DNA of 49,720 bases, from contig NZ_WBKP01000025.1 of the NCBI RefSeq assembly GCF_009602465.1, positions 1 to 49,720 of the forward strand, read 5' to 3'. This DNA is from Cumulibacter manganitolerans (lineage in GTDB: Bacteria; Actinomycetota; Actinomycetes; Mycobacteriales; Antricoccaceae). A program made the translations under genes and the position numbers. The notes beneath the pieces are model-generated. The model saw nothing but the letters and a program-made list of their open reading frames with translations, had not been told where the DNA came from and did no database searches. Of the stretch, positions 8,896-18,581 are shown piece by piece. Every line of letters starts with the position of its first letter. The first letter of the stretch is position 1.

Positions 8896-9701
8896 GTGAC
8901 CGTTCTCGACGACATCATCGCAGGAGTGCGCGAGGACGTCGCGGCTCGGCAGGCCCATGTCTCCCTCGACGAGCTGAAGAGGCGCTGCCGCGCCGTACCC
9001 GACGCGCTCGACGCGTACTCGGCGCTCAACCGCGACGGCGTGGCCGTCATTGCCGAGGTCAAGCGGGCCAGCCCGTCCGCCGGGCCGCTCGCCGACATCG
9101 GCGACCCGGCCGCGCTCGCCGCGGAGTACGAAGCCGGCGGCGCCCGCGCGATCAGCGTGCTCACCGAGCAGCGCCGCTTCGGCGGGTCGCTCGACGACCT
9201 CGCCGCGGTCCGCAAGGCGGTCTCCATCCCGGTGCTGCGCAAGGACTTCGTGGTCTCGTCGTACCAGGTGCACGAGGCGCGGGCGTACGGCGCCGACATC
9301 GTGCTGCTGATCGTGGCGGCGCTGAACCAGGACACCCTCGTCGGGCTGCGCGAGCGCGTCGAGTCCCTCGGGATGACGGCGCTGGTCGAGGTGCACGACG
9401 AGCAGGAGGCCGACCGCGCGCTGCAGGCCGGTGCGTCGGTCATCGGGGTCAACGCCCGCAACCTGAAGACCCTCGAGGTCGACCGCGCCACCTTCGAGCG
9501 CATCGGCCCCGGGCTGCCGAGCAACGTCGTGAAGATCGCCGAGTCGGGCGTGCGCGACGCCCGCGACCTGATCGCCTACGCCAAGGCCGGGGCGGACGCC
9601 GTCCTGGTCGGCCAGGGGCTCGTCACCGCCGGCGACCCGCGGCAGGCGGTCGCCGCCCTGGTCACCGCCAGTGAGCACCCCTCGACCCCCGGGAGCTGCA
9701 G

Positions 9702-9705
<4 letters not shown>
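8896..9705 (+). CDS. trpC: indole-3-glycerol phosphate synthase
   Basis: TrpC closes CdRP to indole-3-glycerol phosphate. The 269-residue (beta/alpha)8 barrel is a stand-alone TrpC without a TrpF domain, as usual in actinobacteria where PriA covers that step. Catalytic residues are visible: E54 and K56 in [11 protein letters not shown]116 in VLRKDFVV, E165 in ALVEVHDE, N186 in GVNARNL and E216 in KIAESGV. It starts at GTG 8896 behind AGGGGAG. The stop overlaps the trpB ATG. Confidence 0.96.
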
Positions 9706-10912
<1,207 letters not shown>

Positions 10913-10916
<4 letters not shown>

Positions 10917-11701
10917 CCGAGCACCGCTCCCTGAGCGACGTCTTCGCCGCCACCCGCGAGGCGAACCGCGCCGCTCTCATCGGCTATCTGCCGGCCGGGT
11001 TCCCGTCCCGCAAGCAGAGCGCCGACGCGTTCCGCGCGCTCGTCGACGGCGGCTGCGACATCGTCGAGGTCGGCATGCCGTACAGCGACCCGGTGATGGA
11101 CGGTCCGACCATCCAGGCCGCGGCCACCAAGGCGCTCGCCGACGGCACCAAGATCGCCGACCTGCTCACGATCGTCGAGGCTATCTCGACGCACGGCGGA
11201 GTCCCGGTCGTGATGACCTACTGGGCGCCGGTGACCCGTTACGGGGTCGACGCGTTCGCGCGGGACCTCGCCAACGCGGGCGGCCGCGGCCTGATCACGC
11301 CCGACCTGATCCCCGACGAGGCGGGGGAGTGGCTCGTCGCCAGCGAGCAGCACGGCCTCGACCGGATCTTCCTCGTCGCGCCGTCCTCGACCGACGAGCG
11401 GCTGGCGATGACGACCAGCAGGTGCAGCGGCTTCGTGTACGCCGCGTCGTCGATGGGCGTCACCGGCGCCCGCGACCAGATCGGCGACCTCGCACCGCGG
11501 CTTGTCGAGCGCACCCGGCGGGTCACCGACCTGCCGATCGGCGTCGGGCTCGGCGTGCGCACCCCGGAGCACGTCCGCGAGGTCGCGTCGTACGCCGACG
11601 CGGTGATCGTCGGCTCGGCCTTCGTCACCGCCGTCGACCACGACCTGCGGCAGGCCGGAGAGCTGGTCACCGCACTACGAGAGGCCACCGCACGCTCATG
11701 A
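10913..11701 (+). CDS. trpA: tryptophan synthase alpha chain
   Basis: TrpA splits indole-3-glycerol phosphate to indole and G3P and channels indole to TrpB. It is a 262-residue TIM barrel. Catalytic E52 and D63 lie in [19 protein letters not shown], the family signature. Substrate-phosphate loops are seen in [14 protein letters not shown] and [10 protein letters not shown]. It starts at ATG 10913 (ATGA overlap with trpB) and its stop overlaps lgt. Confidence 0.96.
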
Positions 11702-12864
11702 CCGTCCTGGCCACCCTGCCCAGCCCGACGCAGAACCAGATCGACGTGTTCGGCATACCGCTGCGCGCCTACGCGTTGTGCATCCTCGCGGGCATCCTGC
11801 TGGCCATCTGGCTCAGCAACCGCCGCTGGGTCGCCCGCGGCGGCAAGTCCGGCGAGATCCTCGACCTCGCGCTGTGGGCGGTGCCGTTCGGCATCATCGG
11901 CGGCCGCATCTACCACGTGCTCTCCACGCCCGGGCCGTACTTCGGCAAGGGCGGCGATCCGGTGAAGGCGCTGTACATCTGGGAAGGCGGCCTGGGCATC
12001 TGGGGAGCCATCGCGCTCGGCGGGGTCGGTGCGTGGATCGGTGCCCGCCGCATGAAGCTGCGCATGACCTCGATCGCCGACACCCTCGCGCCGGGGCTGA
12101 TCTTCGCCCAGGCCATCGGCCGGCTGGGCAACTGGTTCAACAACGAGCTGTACGGCGGCCCGGACAAGGGGCCTCTCGGCCTGGAGATCCACCAGCTCGA
12201 CGCCAGCGGCAAGGCGCCCATCGACCCGGCGACGGGCAAGGCCAACGTGATCGGCACCTTCCAGCCGACCTTCCTGTACGAGCTCGTGTGGAACGCGCTG
12301 GTCGGCGGCCTGCTGCTGTGGATCGACCGCAGGTACAAGATGGGCCGCGGCCGGCTGTTCGCCGCGTACGTCGCCCTCTACTGCCTGGGCCGGTTCTTCA
12401 TCGAGAACATGCGCAGCGACTACGCCGTCCACGTGCTCGGTCTGCGGATCAACGTGTGGACCTCGATCATCGTCGGCCTCGGCGCGGTCGCCTACCTGAT
12501 CGTCGTCAAGGGCACTCGGGAGCCGACCCCGTACACCGACGACCGCCCCGCCTTCGTCACCGCCGACGACGTTTCCGCCACGCCCGACGCGACCCCCTCC
12601 ACGCCCGACGCGACCTCCTCGACGCCGGAGGGGACCTCCTCCACGCCCGACGCGACCCCCTCCACGCCCGAGGGGACCTCCTCGGCGCCCGAGGGGACCT
12701 CCTCCACGCTCGAGGGGACCTCCTCCACGGTCGAGGCGACCTCCTCCACGGTCGTCGAGCGAGCGAGGAACGAGCGACGTCGAGACGCCGCGACCGAGCA
12801 GGACGCCGCACCCCGACCGGACACCGCAACCGCGCCACCCGACGAGCGTGACGCCGGCTCCTGA
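11698..12864 (+). CDS. lgt: prolipoprotein diacylglyceryl transferase with repeat-expanded C-terminus
   Basis: Lgt moves diacylglycerol from phosphatidylglycerol to the lipobox Cys of prolipoproteins in the plasma membrane. Residues 1-280 form the multi-helix enzyme with IGGRIYHVL, EGGLGIWGA, the signature GRLGNWFNNELYG and RFFIENMRSD. ATG 11698 overlaps the trpA stop. The product is 388 residues; the last 100 or so are an added hydrophilic tail. Residues 293-355 are nine seven-residue units such as SSTPEGT, PSTPDAT and SSTVEAT, from a 21-bp tandem repeat at 12574-12760. They are followed by a basic stretch (VERARNERRRD) encoded by a dispersed repeat at 12750-12790. Other actinobacterial Lgt proteins also have variable tails, but this one shows recent tandem growth. 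Confidence 0.94.
   Translation: MTVLATLPSPTQNQIDVFGIPLRAYALCILAGILLAIWLSNRRWVARGGKSGEILDLALWAVPFGIIGGRIYHVLSTPGPYFGKGGDPVKALYIWEGGLGIWGAIALGGVGAWIGARRMKLRMTSIADTLAPGLIFAQAIGRLGNWFNNELYGGPDKGPLGLEIHQLDASGKAPIDPATGKANVIGTFQPTFLYELVWNALVGGLLLWIDRRYKMGRGRLFAAYVALYCLGRFFIENMRSDYAVHVLGLRINVWTSIIVGLGAVAYLIVVKGTREPTPYTDDRPAFVTADDVSATPDATPSTPDATSSTPEGTSSTPDATPSTPEGTSSAPEGTSSTLEGTSSTVEATSSTVVERARNERRRDAATEQDAAPRPDTATAPPDERDAGS
12574..12762 (+). repeat. 21-bp coding minisatellite in lgt
   Basis: About nine in-frame copies of a 21-bp unit (consensus around ACCTCCTCCACGCCCGAGGGG) encode S/P-S-T-P-D/E-A/G-T heptads. Later copies drift to STLEGT and STVEAT. The unit length divisible by three keeps the frame, so copy number can change without loss of the enzyme. 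Confidence 0.85.
12750..12790 (-). repeat. dispersed repeat copy inside lgt
   Basis: On the minus strand this reads CGGCGTCTCGACGTCGCTCG, then TTC, then CTCGCTCGCTCGACGACC. The two flanking blocks of 20 and 18 nt are identical to 1641-1660 and 1671-1688, where the centre is CCCCAGGGGG. The copy is translated in frame as part of the Lgt tail. Confidence 0.8.
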
Positions 12865-13551
12865 GTGAGCGGCGTCATCCGCTCGCCGAACATCTGGGAG
12901 CATCCCGCGGTCTACGAGATCGAGAACCGCGCGGTCGACCCCGACGGGCGGCTGTGGGCGGCGATGACCGCGCGGCATCCCTTGGCCGGGCAGCGGGTGC
13001 TCGACGTCGGCTGCGGCACCGGCTTCCATCTGCCCGCGTTCGCGTCCGAGGCCCGCGAGGTGATCGGCGTCGAACCTCATCCGCCACTGGTGGCGGCGGC
13101 CCGCCGGCGGACCGCCGGCGATCCCCGGGTGCAGGTCCGCGCCGGGACCGCGCAGCGGCTGCCGGTCGAGACGGCGAGCATCGACGTCGCGCACGCCCGC
13201 TGGGCGTACTTCTTCGGGCCCGGCTGCGAGCCGGGCCTCGACGAGCTGCAGCGCGTGATGCGCCGCGGCGGCACGGCCTTCATCATCGACAACGACCTCA
13301 CGCGCTCGACGTTCGGCCGGTGGTGCCGGCGGGCGTGGCCCGGCTACCGGCCGGGCAGCGTCGAGCGGTTCTTCTCCGGCCACGGCTGGACCCGCGAGCC
13401 GGTGGACATGGGCTGGCGGTTCGCGAGCCGCGCCGACCTGGAGCGCGTGGTGCGCATCGAGTTCGCGCCGGCCCTCGCCGAGCAGCTGCTCGCCGAGCAT
13501 CGGGGGCGCGACGTCGACTACGCCGTCAACCTCTGGTGGAAGCGGTACTGA
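12865..13551 (+). CDS. class I SAM-dependent methyltransferase
   Basis: The start GTG 12865 follows the lgt TGA with no gap. The 228-residue protein has the SAM motif I VLDVGCGTGFHLPAF (about residues 45-60), an acidic residue after strand 2 (IGVEPHP), and a post-II stretch LPVETASIDVAHARWAYFFGPG typical of UbiE/Methyltransf_11 enzymes. The C-terminal part is poorly known (DVDYAVNLWWKRY). The acceptor substrate cannot be inferred. Co-transcription with lgt is likely, but no functional link is evident. Confidence 0.85.
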   Translation: MSGVIRSPNIWEHPAVYEIENRAVDPDGRLWAAMTARHPLAGQRVLDVGCGTGFHLPAFASEAREVIGVEPHPPLVAAARRRTAGDPRVQVRAGTAQRLPVETASIDVAHARWAYFFGPGCEPGLDELQRVMRRGGTAFIIDNDLTRSTFGRWCRRAWPGYRPGSVERFFSGHGWTREPVDMGWRFASRADLERVVRIEFAPALAEQLLAEHRGRDVDYAVNLWWKRY

Positions 13552-13574
13552 GCCGTCAAGACCGATATTCAGCG

Positions 13575-13610
13575 TTGACTTATATAAGTCTGTACGTAGA
13601 TGATGGTGGC
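13575..13610 (+). promoter_or_regulatory. promoter and palindromic operator for arsR-type gene
   Basis: TTGACT (13575-13580) is a good -35 box and TAGATG (13597-13602) a possible -10 at 16 bp. The perfect 14-bp palindrome GACTTATATAAGTC (13577-13590) overlaps the -35 and spacer. It is markedly AT-rich for this genome and is the expected place for the ArsR-type regulator encoded just downstream to bind and repress itself. Confidence 0.6.
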
Positions 13611-13973
13611 ATGCACGCGCTGGACGTCCTGGGGGACCCGGTCCGCCGGCGGATCCTCGAGCTCATCGCCGACGGCGACGTCCCGTCGGGGGCGGTCGCC
13701 GAGGCGATCACCGCCGAGTTCGGGATCAGCCAGCCGGCGGTCTCCCAGCACCTGCGCGTGCTGCGCGAGCACGGTTTCGCGACGGTGCGCCCGCAGGGTG
13801 CCCGGCGGCTGTACTCCGTGGCGCCGGACGGCGTCCGCGAGGCCAGCGAGTGGCTGACCCCGTTCCAGCGGTTCTGGGCCGGCCCGCTGGCCGCCCTGGA
13901 GACCGAGCTTGCCCGCGGCCGGCGGGAACGCCGCCGACCCAGCCCGCCACCGGCCCACGAGGAGCAACCATGA
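13611..13973 (+). CDS. ArsR-family winged-helix transcriptional regulator
   Basis: This 120-residue HTH_20/ArsR protein starts at ATG 13611 (MHALDVLGDPVRRRIL). The helix-turn-helix is in the stretch from EFGISQPAVSQHLRVLREH, followed by the wing ARRLYSVAP and WLTPFQRFWAGPLAAL. No cysteine metal site (ELCVCDL-type) is present, so metal sensing is unlikely. The group paired with SRPBCC/AHSA1 proteins, as here (ATGA overlap), is common in actinobacteria. It likely autoregulates through the palindrome at 13577-13590. Confidence 0.9.
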   Translation: MHALDVLGDPVRRRILELIADGDVPSGAVAEAITAEFGISQPAVSQHLRVLREHGFATVRPQGARRLYSVAPDGVREASEWLTPFQRFWAGPLAALETELARGRRERRRPSPPPAHEEQP

Positions 13974-14668
13974 TCGACGTACCCGCCCAGATCGACGCCG
14001 TCACCCGCGGCCTGCGCACCGAGCAGGTCGATGACGGCAGCCCGCTCACGGTGCAGACCCTGGTCCAGGAGTACCCCGTCGGCATCGCCGACCTGTGGGA
14101 CGCCGTGACGAGCACCGACCGCATCCCCCGGTGGTTCCTGCCGGTCAGCGGCGACCTGCGGCCGGGTGGCCGCTATCAGCTCCAGGGGAACGCCGGCGGC
14201 GAGGTCCTCGAATGCGATCCGCCACGGGACGGCGCGGCGTCCTACCGGGTCACCTGGGAGATGGGCGAGGCGGTCAGCTGGCTGCGGATCCGGCTCGCCG
14301 CCGTGGCCGGTGATCGCACCTCGCTGGAGCTCGAGCACACCGCGCGGGCCGCCGACCTGCCCGCCGGCTTCTGGGAGACGTACGGCCCGGGCGCCACCGG
14401 CGTCGGCTGGGACGGCGGCCTGCTCGGGCTGGCGCTGCACCTGGGCACCCAGGACGCGGCCCTCGACCCGGCCGACGCCCTCGCGTGGGGGATGACCGAC
14501 GAGGGCCGGTCGTTCTACCGGGGGTCGGCGGACTCGTGGGCGCAGGCGCACATCAGCGCGGGTGCCGACCGGGCGGCCGCGACCGCGGCGGCCGATCGCA
14601 CGTACGCCTTCTACACCGGCGAGCCGCCGCAGCCGCAGGCAGGTGACGGCGCGGCCAAGAGTGACTGA
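13970..14668 (+). CDS. SRPBCC / AHSA1-like ligand-binding protein
   Basis: This 232-residue START-like fold protein starts at ATG 13970, overlapping the ArsR stop. The family phrases are VQEYPVGIADLWDAVTSTD, IPRWFLPVSGDLRPGGRY and SYRVTWEMGEAVSWLRIRL. The C-terminal extension (GVGWDGGLLGLALHL and WGMTDEGRSFYRGSADSW) is shared with other actinobacterial members. These proteins bind hydrophobic ligands in a deep cavity; the ligand is unknown. The coupling implies that the regulator and this protein act on the same signal. Confidence 0.88.
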   Translation: MIDVPAQIDAVTRGLRTEQVDDGSPLTVQTLVQEYPVGIADLWDAVTSTDRIPRWFLPVSGDLRPGGRYQLQGNAGGEVLECDPPRDGAASYRVTWEMGEAVSWLRIRLAAVAGDRTSLELEHTARAADLPAGFWETYGPGATGVGWDGGLLGLALHLGTQDAALDPADALAWGMTDEGRSFYRGSADSWAQAHISAGADRAAATAAADRTYAFYTGEPPQPQAGDGAAKSD

Positions 14669-14720
14669 ACACCCTCGGTGCGCGCTGCTACGCGCCGCCC
14701 ATCTCTTCTACCCTTGACGG

Positions 14721-16133
14721 GTGAACAGATGCGCCAAGATCGTGTGTACGCTCGGCCCCGCGAGCGCCAGCCTCGAGCAGATCACTGCCCTGACGGCGGC
14801 GGGCATGGACATCGCCCGGATGAACTTCAGCCACGGCACGCACGCCGACCACCAGTCCAACTACGACAACGTGCGCGCTGCGGCGGAGGCCACCGGGCGC
14901 ACGGTGGGCGTGCTGGCCGATCTGCAGGGACCGAAGATCCGCCTCGGCAAGTTCGCCGACGGCGCGGTGATCTGGACCGAGGGCGACACCGTCGTCATCA
15001 CCACCGACGAGGACGCCGGCGAGGAGAAGCGGATCGGCACGACCTACCCGCAGCTCGCGCAGGACGTCGAGATCGGCGACCGGCTGCTGATCGACGACGG
15101 CAACGTCGCCGTGGTGGTCACCGGCGTCGCCGGGCGTGACGTCCAGGTGCGCGTCGTCGAGGGCGGCACGGTCTCCGACCACAAGGGCCTGTCGCTCCCG
15201 GGCGTGAAGGTCAGCGTCCCCGCCCTCAGCGAGAAGGACGCCCGGGACCTGCGGTTCGCGCTACGGCTCGGCGTCGACTTCGTCGCGCTGTCGTTCGTGC
15301 GGCACCCCGAGGACGCCGAGCTGGTGCGCGACATCATGCGCGAGGAGGGCCTGGTGGTGCCGGTCATCGCCAAGCTCGAGAAGCCCGAGGCCATCGAGCG
15401 GCTCGACGAGATCGTCGAGTCCTTCGACGGGGTCATGGTCGCCCGCGGCGACCTCGGCGTCGAGCTGCCGCTCGAGGAGGTCCCGCTGGTCCAGAAGCGC
15501 TCGATCCAGATCGCCCGCGAGAAGGCCAAGCCGGTGATCGTCGCGACCCAGATGCTCGACTCGATGATCACGCACTCCCGCCCGACCCGCGCGGAGGCGT
15601 CCGACGTCGCGAACGCCGTCCTCGACGGCGCCGACGCCGTCATGCTGTCGGGGGAGACCAGCGTCGGCCAGTATCCCGTGCAGGCGGTCGAGACGATGGC
15701 GCGGATCATCTGCTCGGTCGAGGCCGGTGACATCGACGTCCCGGCGCTGCGCACGCGGCCGCGCACGAACGCCGGCATCATCGCCCGGTCGGCGCGGGAC
15801 GTGGCCGAGGCGCTGGACGCCGACGCGATCGCGGCGTTCACCCAGAGCGGGGACACCGTGCGCCGGCTGGCGCGGCACCACTCGAAGATCCCGGTGCTCG
15901 CCTTCACCCCGGTGCAGAGGGTGCGCAACCAGCTCGCGCTGAGCTGGGGCGTGCGGGCGTTCATCGTCGACCCGGTCGAGCACACCGACGAGATGGTCAA
16001 GCAGGTCGACGCGGCGATGCTCGAGCTGGGCGTGCACAACCACGAGGACCTCATCGTGATGGTGGCCGGCAGCCCGCCGGGCAAGGTCGGCTCGACGAAC
16101 CTCATCCGCCTGCACCGCATCGGCGAGGAGTGA
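14721..16133 (+). CDS. pyk: pyruvate kinase
   Basis: Pyruvate kinase transfers phosphate from PEP to ADP in the last step of glycolysis. It is 470 residues, starting at GTG 14721 (MNRCAKIVCTLGPAS). Motifs: MNFSHGTHADH, LADLQGPKIRLG (substrate and K+ site), the signature VIAKLEKPEAIE, MVARGDLGVELP, ATQMLDSMITHSRPTRAEASDVANAVLDGADAVMLSGET (quoted in parts of the catalytic barrel), and SGDTVRRLARH in the C-terminal allosteric domain. Position next to the trp-lgt block matches mycobacterial pykA. It is convergent with tesB, with 27 bp between them. Confidence 0.97.
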   Translation: MNRCAKIVCTLGPASASLEQITALTAAGMDIARMNFSHGTHADHQSNYDNVRAAAEATGRTVGVLADLQGPKIRLGKFADGAVIWTEGDTVVITTDEDAGEEKRIGTTYPQLAQDVEIGDRLLIDDGNVAVVVTGVAGRDVQVRVVEGGTVSDHKGLSLPGVKVSVPALSEKDARDLRFALRLGVDFVALSFVRHPEDAELVRDIMREEGLVVPVIAKLEKPEAIERLDEIVESFDGVMVARGDLGVELPLEEVPLVQKRSIQIAREKAKPVIVATQMLDSMITHSRPTRAEASDVANAVLDGADAVMLSGETSVGQYPVQAVETMARIICSVEAGDIDVPALRTRPRTNAGIIARSARDVAEALDADAIAAFTQSGDTVRRLARHHSKIPVLAFTPVQRVRNQLALSWGVRAFIVDPVEHTDEMVKQVDAAMLELGVHNHEDLIVMVAGSPPGKVGSTNLIRLHRIGEE

Positions 16134-16160
16134 CGCCGCTCGGCGAGGAGCGCCGCCGCC

Positions 16161-17069
16161 CTAGGTGACGTGCAGCAGGCCTTCCTGGGCGGTGGAGGCC
16201 ACCAGGCGGCCGTCGTGCGACCAGATCTGGCCGAGGGAGAAGCCGCGCGCGCCGCCGCCGGACGGCGAGCCGGACTGGTAGAAGAACCACTCGTCGGCGC
16301 GGAACGGGCGGTGGAACCAGACGGCGTGGTCGAGACTCGCGCCCTCCACGTTGTCGCGCATCCACGTCAGGCCGTGGCGGGTCAGCGACGAGTCGAGCAG
16401 GGTCATGTCGCTGGCGTACGTCAGCGCGCACAGGTGCAGGAACTTGTCGTCGGGCAGCCGGCCGTCGACCTTCATCCAGATGCGGTTGAGCGGCTCGTCG
16501 ACGTCCCGGGTCCGCTCCCAGGGCGGTGTCGAGACGTAGCGCAGCTCCACCGGCCGAGGCAGCGTGATGCCCGGGCCGATCTTGTCCTCCTTGCCGGCGA
16601 CGAGCTCGCGGTAGCTGGGCAGCGACTCCGGCCGCGGCACGTCCGGCATCGGCTCCTGGTGCTCGAACTTGCCCGGCTGCGGCACGGTGAACGACGCCGA
16701 CAGGGTGAAGATCGCCTTGCCGTGCTGGATCGCCTCCACGTGCCGGGTGGAGAACCGGCGCCCGTCGCGGACCCGCTGCACGATGTAGATGATGGGGATC
16801 TCCGGGTCGCCCGGGCGCAGGAAGTAGGAGTGCAGCGAGTGCACCTCCCATTCGGGCCCGACCGTGCGCCCGGCCGCGACCAGCGCCTGCCCGGCGACCT
16901 GCCCTCCGAAGGTGCGCTGCAGGGTGACCGCGGGGCTGTGGCCGCGGAACAGGTTCTCCTCGAGCTTCTCCAGGTCGAGCAGCTTCACGAGCATGTCCAC
17001 CGCGAGCTGACCGTCCTGTCCGGGCGCTGCTGCGTGGCGGAGGGCGGACAGCTCATGGGGTTGCGACAT
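16161..17069 (-). CDS. tesB: acyl-CoA thioesterase II
   Basis: TesB hydrolyses medium- and long-chain acyl-CoA in the cytosol. The 302-residue double-hotdog protein starts at ATG 17069. Visible marks: LFRGHSPAVTLQRTFGGQVAGQAL (N-terminal hotdog), VHSLHSYFLRPGD, RRFSTRHVEAIQ, ALTYASDMTLLDSS (the Asp of the catalytic triad) and SLDHAVWFHRPFRADEWFFY (C-terminal hotdog). The pyk-tesB order is as in mycobacteria. It lies 39 bp downstream of the decarboxylase gene on the same strand. Confidence 0.95.
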   Translation of the reverse strand: MSQPHELSALRHAAAPGQDGQLAVDMLVKLLDLEKLEENLFRGHSPAVTLQRTFGGQVAGQALVAAGRTVGPEWEVHSLHSYFLRPGDPEIPIIYIVQRVRDGRRFSTRHVEAIQHGKAIFTLSASFTVPQPGKFEHQEPMPDVPRPESLPSYRELVAGKEDKIGPGITLPRPVELRYVSTPPWERTRDVDEPLNRIWMKVDGRLPDDKFLHLCALTYASDMTLLDSSLTRHGLTWMRDNVEGASLDHAVWFHRPFRADEWFFYQSGSPSGGGARGFSLGQIWSHDGRLVASTAQEGLLHVT

Positions 17070-17108
17070 GCCGCAGATCCTATCGAGGGTCCTCCGGCGA
17101 GACGTCGC

Positions 17109-18560
17109 CTAGGCCAGGCCGTCGGCCGCCCGCTGCAGGGCCCGCCAGGTCAGCTCGATGTCCTCCGGCGTCGTCCACACGCCGCCGATGCTGGCCCGGA
17201 TCACGAAGCGTCCGCCCAGCCTGGTGTGGGTGAGGTAGGCGATGCCCGAGGCGTTGACCGCCTCCATCAGCCCCGCCGTCCGGTCGCCGTCGCGCAGCGC
17301 GAAGCAGACCAGCGACAGGGAGCGGGGCAGCGCCAGCTCGAAGCGGGGATCGGCGGTGACGAGCTCCTCGAGCCGCCGGGCCATCGCGATCCCGGAGCGC
17401 AGGTGTGCCCGCACGCCGTCCAGCCCGTACGTGCGCAGCACCGCCCACAGCTTCATCGCCCGGAAGCGACGCCCCAGCTGCGGGTGCCAGTCGCGGTAGT
17501 CCACGACGGCGCCGCTGTCGGAGGCGGTGTTGCGCAGGTACTCCGGCACGATGCTGAGGGCGCCGGTCAGCGCGGCGCGGTCGCGCACCCAGAACACGGA
17601 GCAGTCGAAGGTGGTCAGCAGCCACTTGTGCGGGTTGGTGACCAGCGAGTCGGCGTACTCGTCGACCCCGTCGAGCAGGTCGCGGTGCTCGGGGCAGATG
17701 GCCGCGACCCCGGCAAAGGCGGCGTCCACGTGCAGCCAGATGCCGTGCTGCGCGGCGATCTCGCCGATCGCGCGGGTCGGGTCGACGGCGCACGTCGCTG
17801 TCGTGCCGACCGCCGAGACGACCATCACCGGCACCACCCCGGCAGCGACGTCCGCCTCGACGGCGGCGCGCAGCTCCTCCGGGCGCATCGCCTGGGTGCC
17901 GGGATCGACGGCGATCTGCCGCACGTTCGCGTAGCCGACACCGGTCATCATCGCCGCCTTCAGCAGCGACGAGTGCGCCTCGGTCGAGGCGTACACGGCG
18001 TACCGCCGGCCGTCCTGCAGGCCGGTGTCGCGGGCGGTACCGCCGGTGGCGCGGTGCAGCGCCGCCAGCAGCGCGGTCATCGTCGCCGTCGAGGCGGTGT
18101 CCTGGATGACGCCGCCGCCGGGGCCGGTGCTGCGCGACCAGTCCCCGAGCCCCATCGCGTCGGCGAGCCAGTCGGTGACGACCTGCTCGATCTCGGTCAG
18201 CGCCGGCGACGTCGACCACAGCATGCCCTGGGCGCCGATGCCGCTCGAGACGAGGTCGCCGAGCACCGCCGCCGGAGAGGAGTTCGCCGGGAAGTAGCCG
18301 AAGAACCGCGGATGCTGCCAGTGCGTGATGCCCGGCAGGACGACGCGGTCGAGGTCGGCCAGCAACGCGGTGAACGGCTCTCCGACCTCGGGTGCGGACG
18401 GCGGCAGAGCGCGCGCGATCGAGCCCGGCGCGGCCTGCGAGAGCACCGGCCGTTCGCCGACCGTCGTCCAGTAGTCCGCGATCCAGTCGATGACGGCATG
18501 GCCGTGCCGGCGGAACTCCTCGGGGGTCAGGTGCGGGAGCGGGGGAACGTCCTCAGGCAT
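17109..18560 (-). CDS. PLP-dependent aromatic-L-amino-acid decarboxylase-like protein
   Basis: This is a 483-residue group II decarboxylase of the DDC/TDC type. Motifs: HWQHPRFFGYFPANSSPAAV (substrate loop), GGGVIQDTASTATMTALLAA (PLP phosphate), AHSSLLKAA (ring-stacking His), VDAAFAGVAAICPE (Asp bound to the PLP nitrogen), and NPHKWLLTTFDCSVFWVRD with the Schiff-base Lys. The family removes CO2 from DOPA, tyrosine, tryptophan, phenylalanine or related amino acids; which one cannot be read from sequence. It starts at ATG 18560, 21 bp after the LCP gene in the minus-strand direction. Confidence 0.9.
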   Translation of the reverse strand: MPEDVPPLPHLTPEEFRRHGHAVIDWIADYWTTVGERPVLSQAAPGSIARALPPSAPEVGEPFTALLADLDRVVLPGITHWQHPRFFGYFPANSSPAAVLGDLVSSGIGAQGMLWSTSPALTEIEQVVTDWLADAMGLGDWSRSTGPGGGVIQDTASTATMTALLAALHRATGGTARDTGLQDGRRYAVYASTEAHSSLLKAAMMTGVGYANVRQIAVDPGTQAMRPEELRAAVEADVAAGVVPVMVVSAVGTTATCAVDPTRAIGEIAAQHGIWLHVDAAFAGVAAICPEHRDLLDGVDEYADSLVTNPHKWLLTTFDCSVFWVRDRAALTGALSIVPEYLRNTASDSGAVVDYRDWHPQLGRRFRAMKLWAVLRTYGLDGVRAHLRSGIAMARRLEELVTADPRFELALPRSLSLVCFALRDGDRTAGLMEAVNASGIAYLTHTRLGGRFVIRASIGGVWTTPEDIELTWRALQRAADGLA

Positions 18561-18581
18561 ACCCCCGACGGTAGCCGAGGG

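Noticed and set aside
11239-13500. 753-residue open frame on the minus strand, with many similar long antisense frames across the window (for example 21991-22911 and 27103-29181).
   Set aside because: They lie fully opposite well-supported genes (trpA, lgt, polA, liv). High GC with third-position bias removes stops from antisense frames, and the translations are low-complexity Arg/Gly/Ala/Asp strings with no family pattern.
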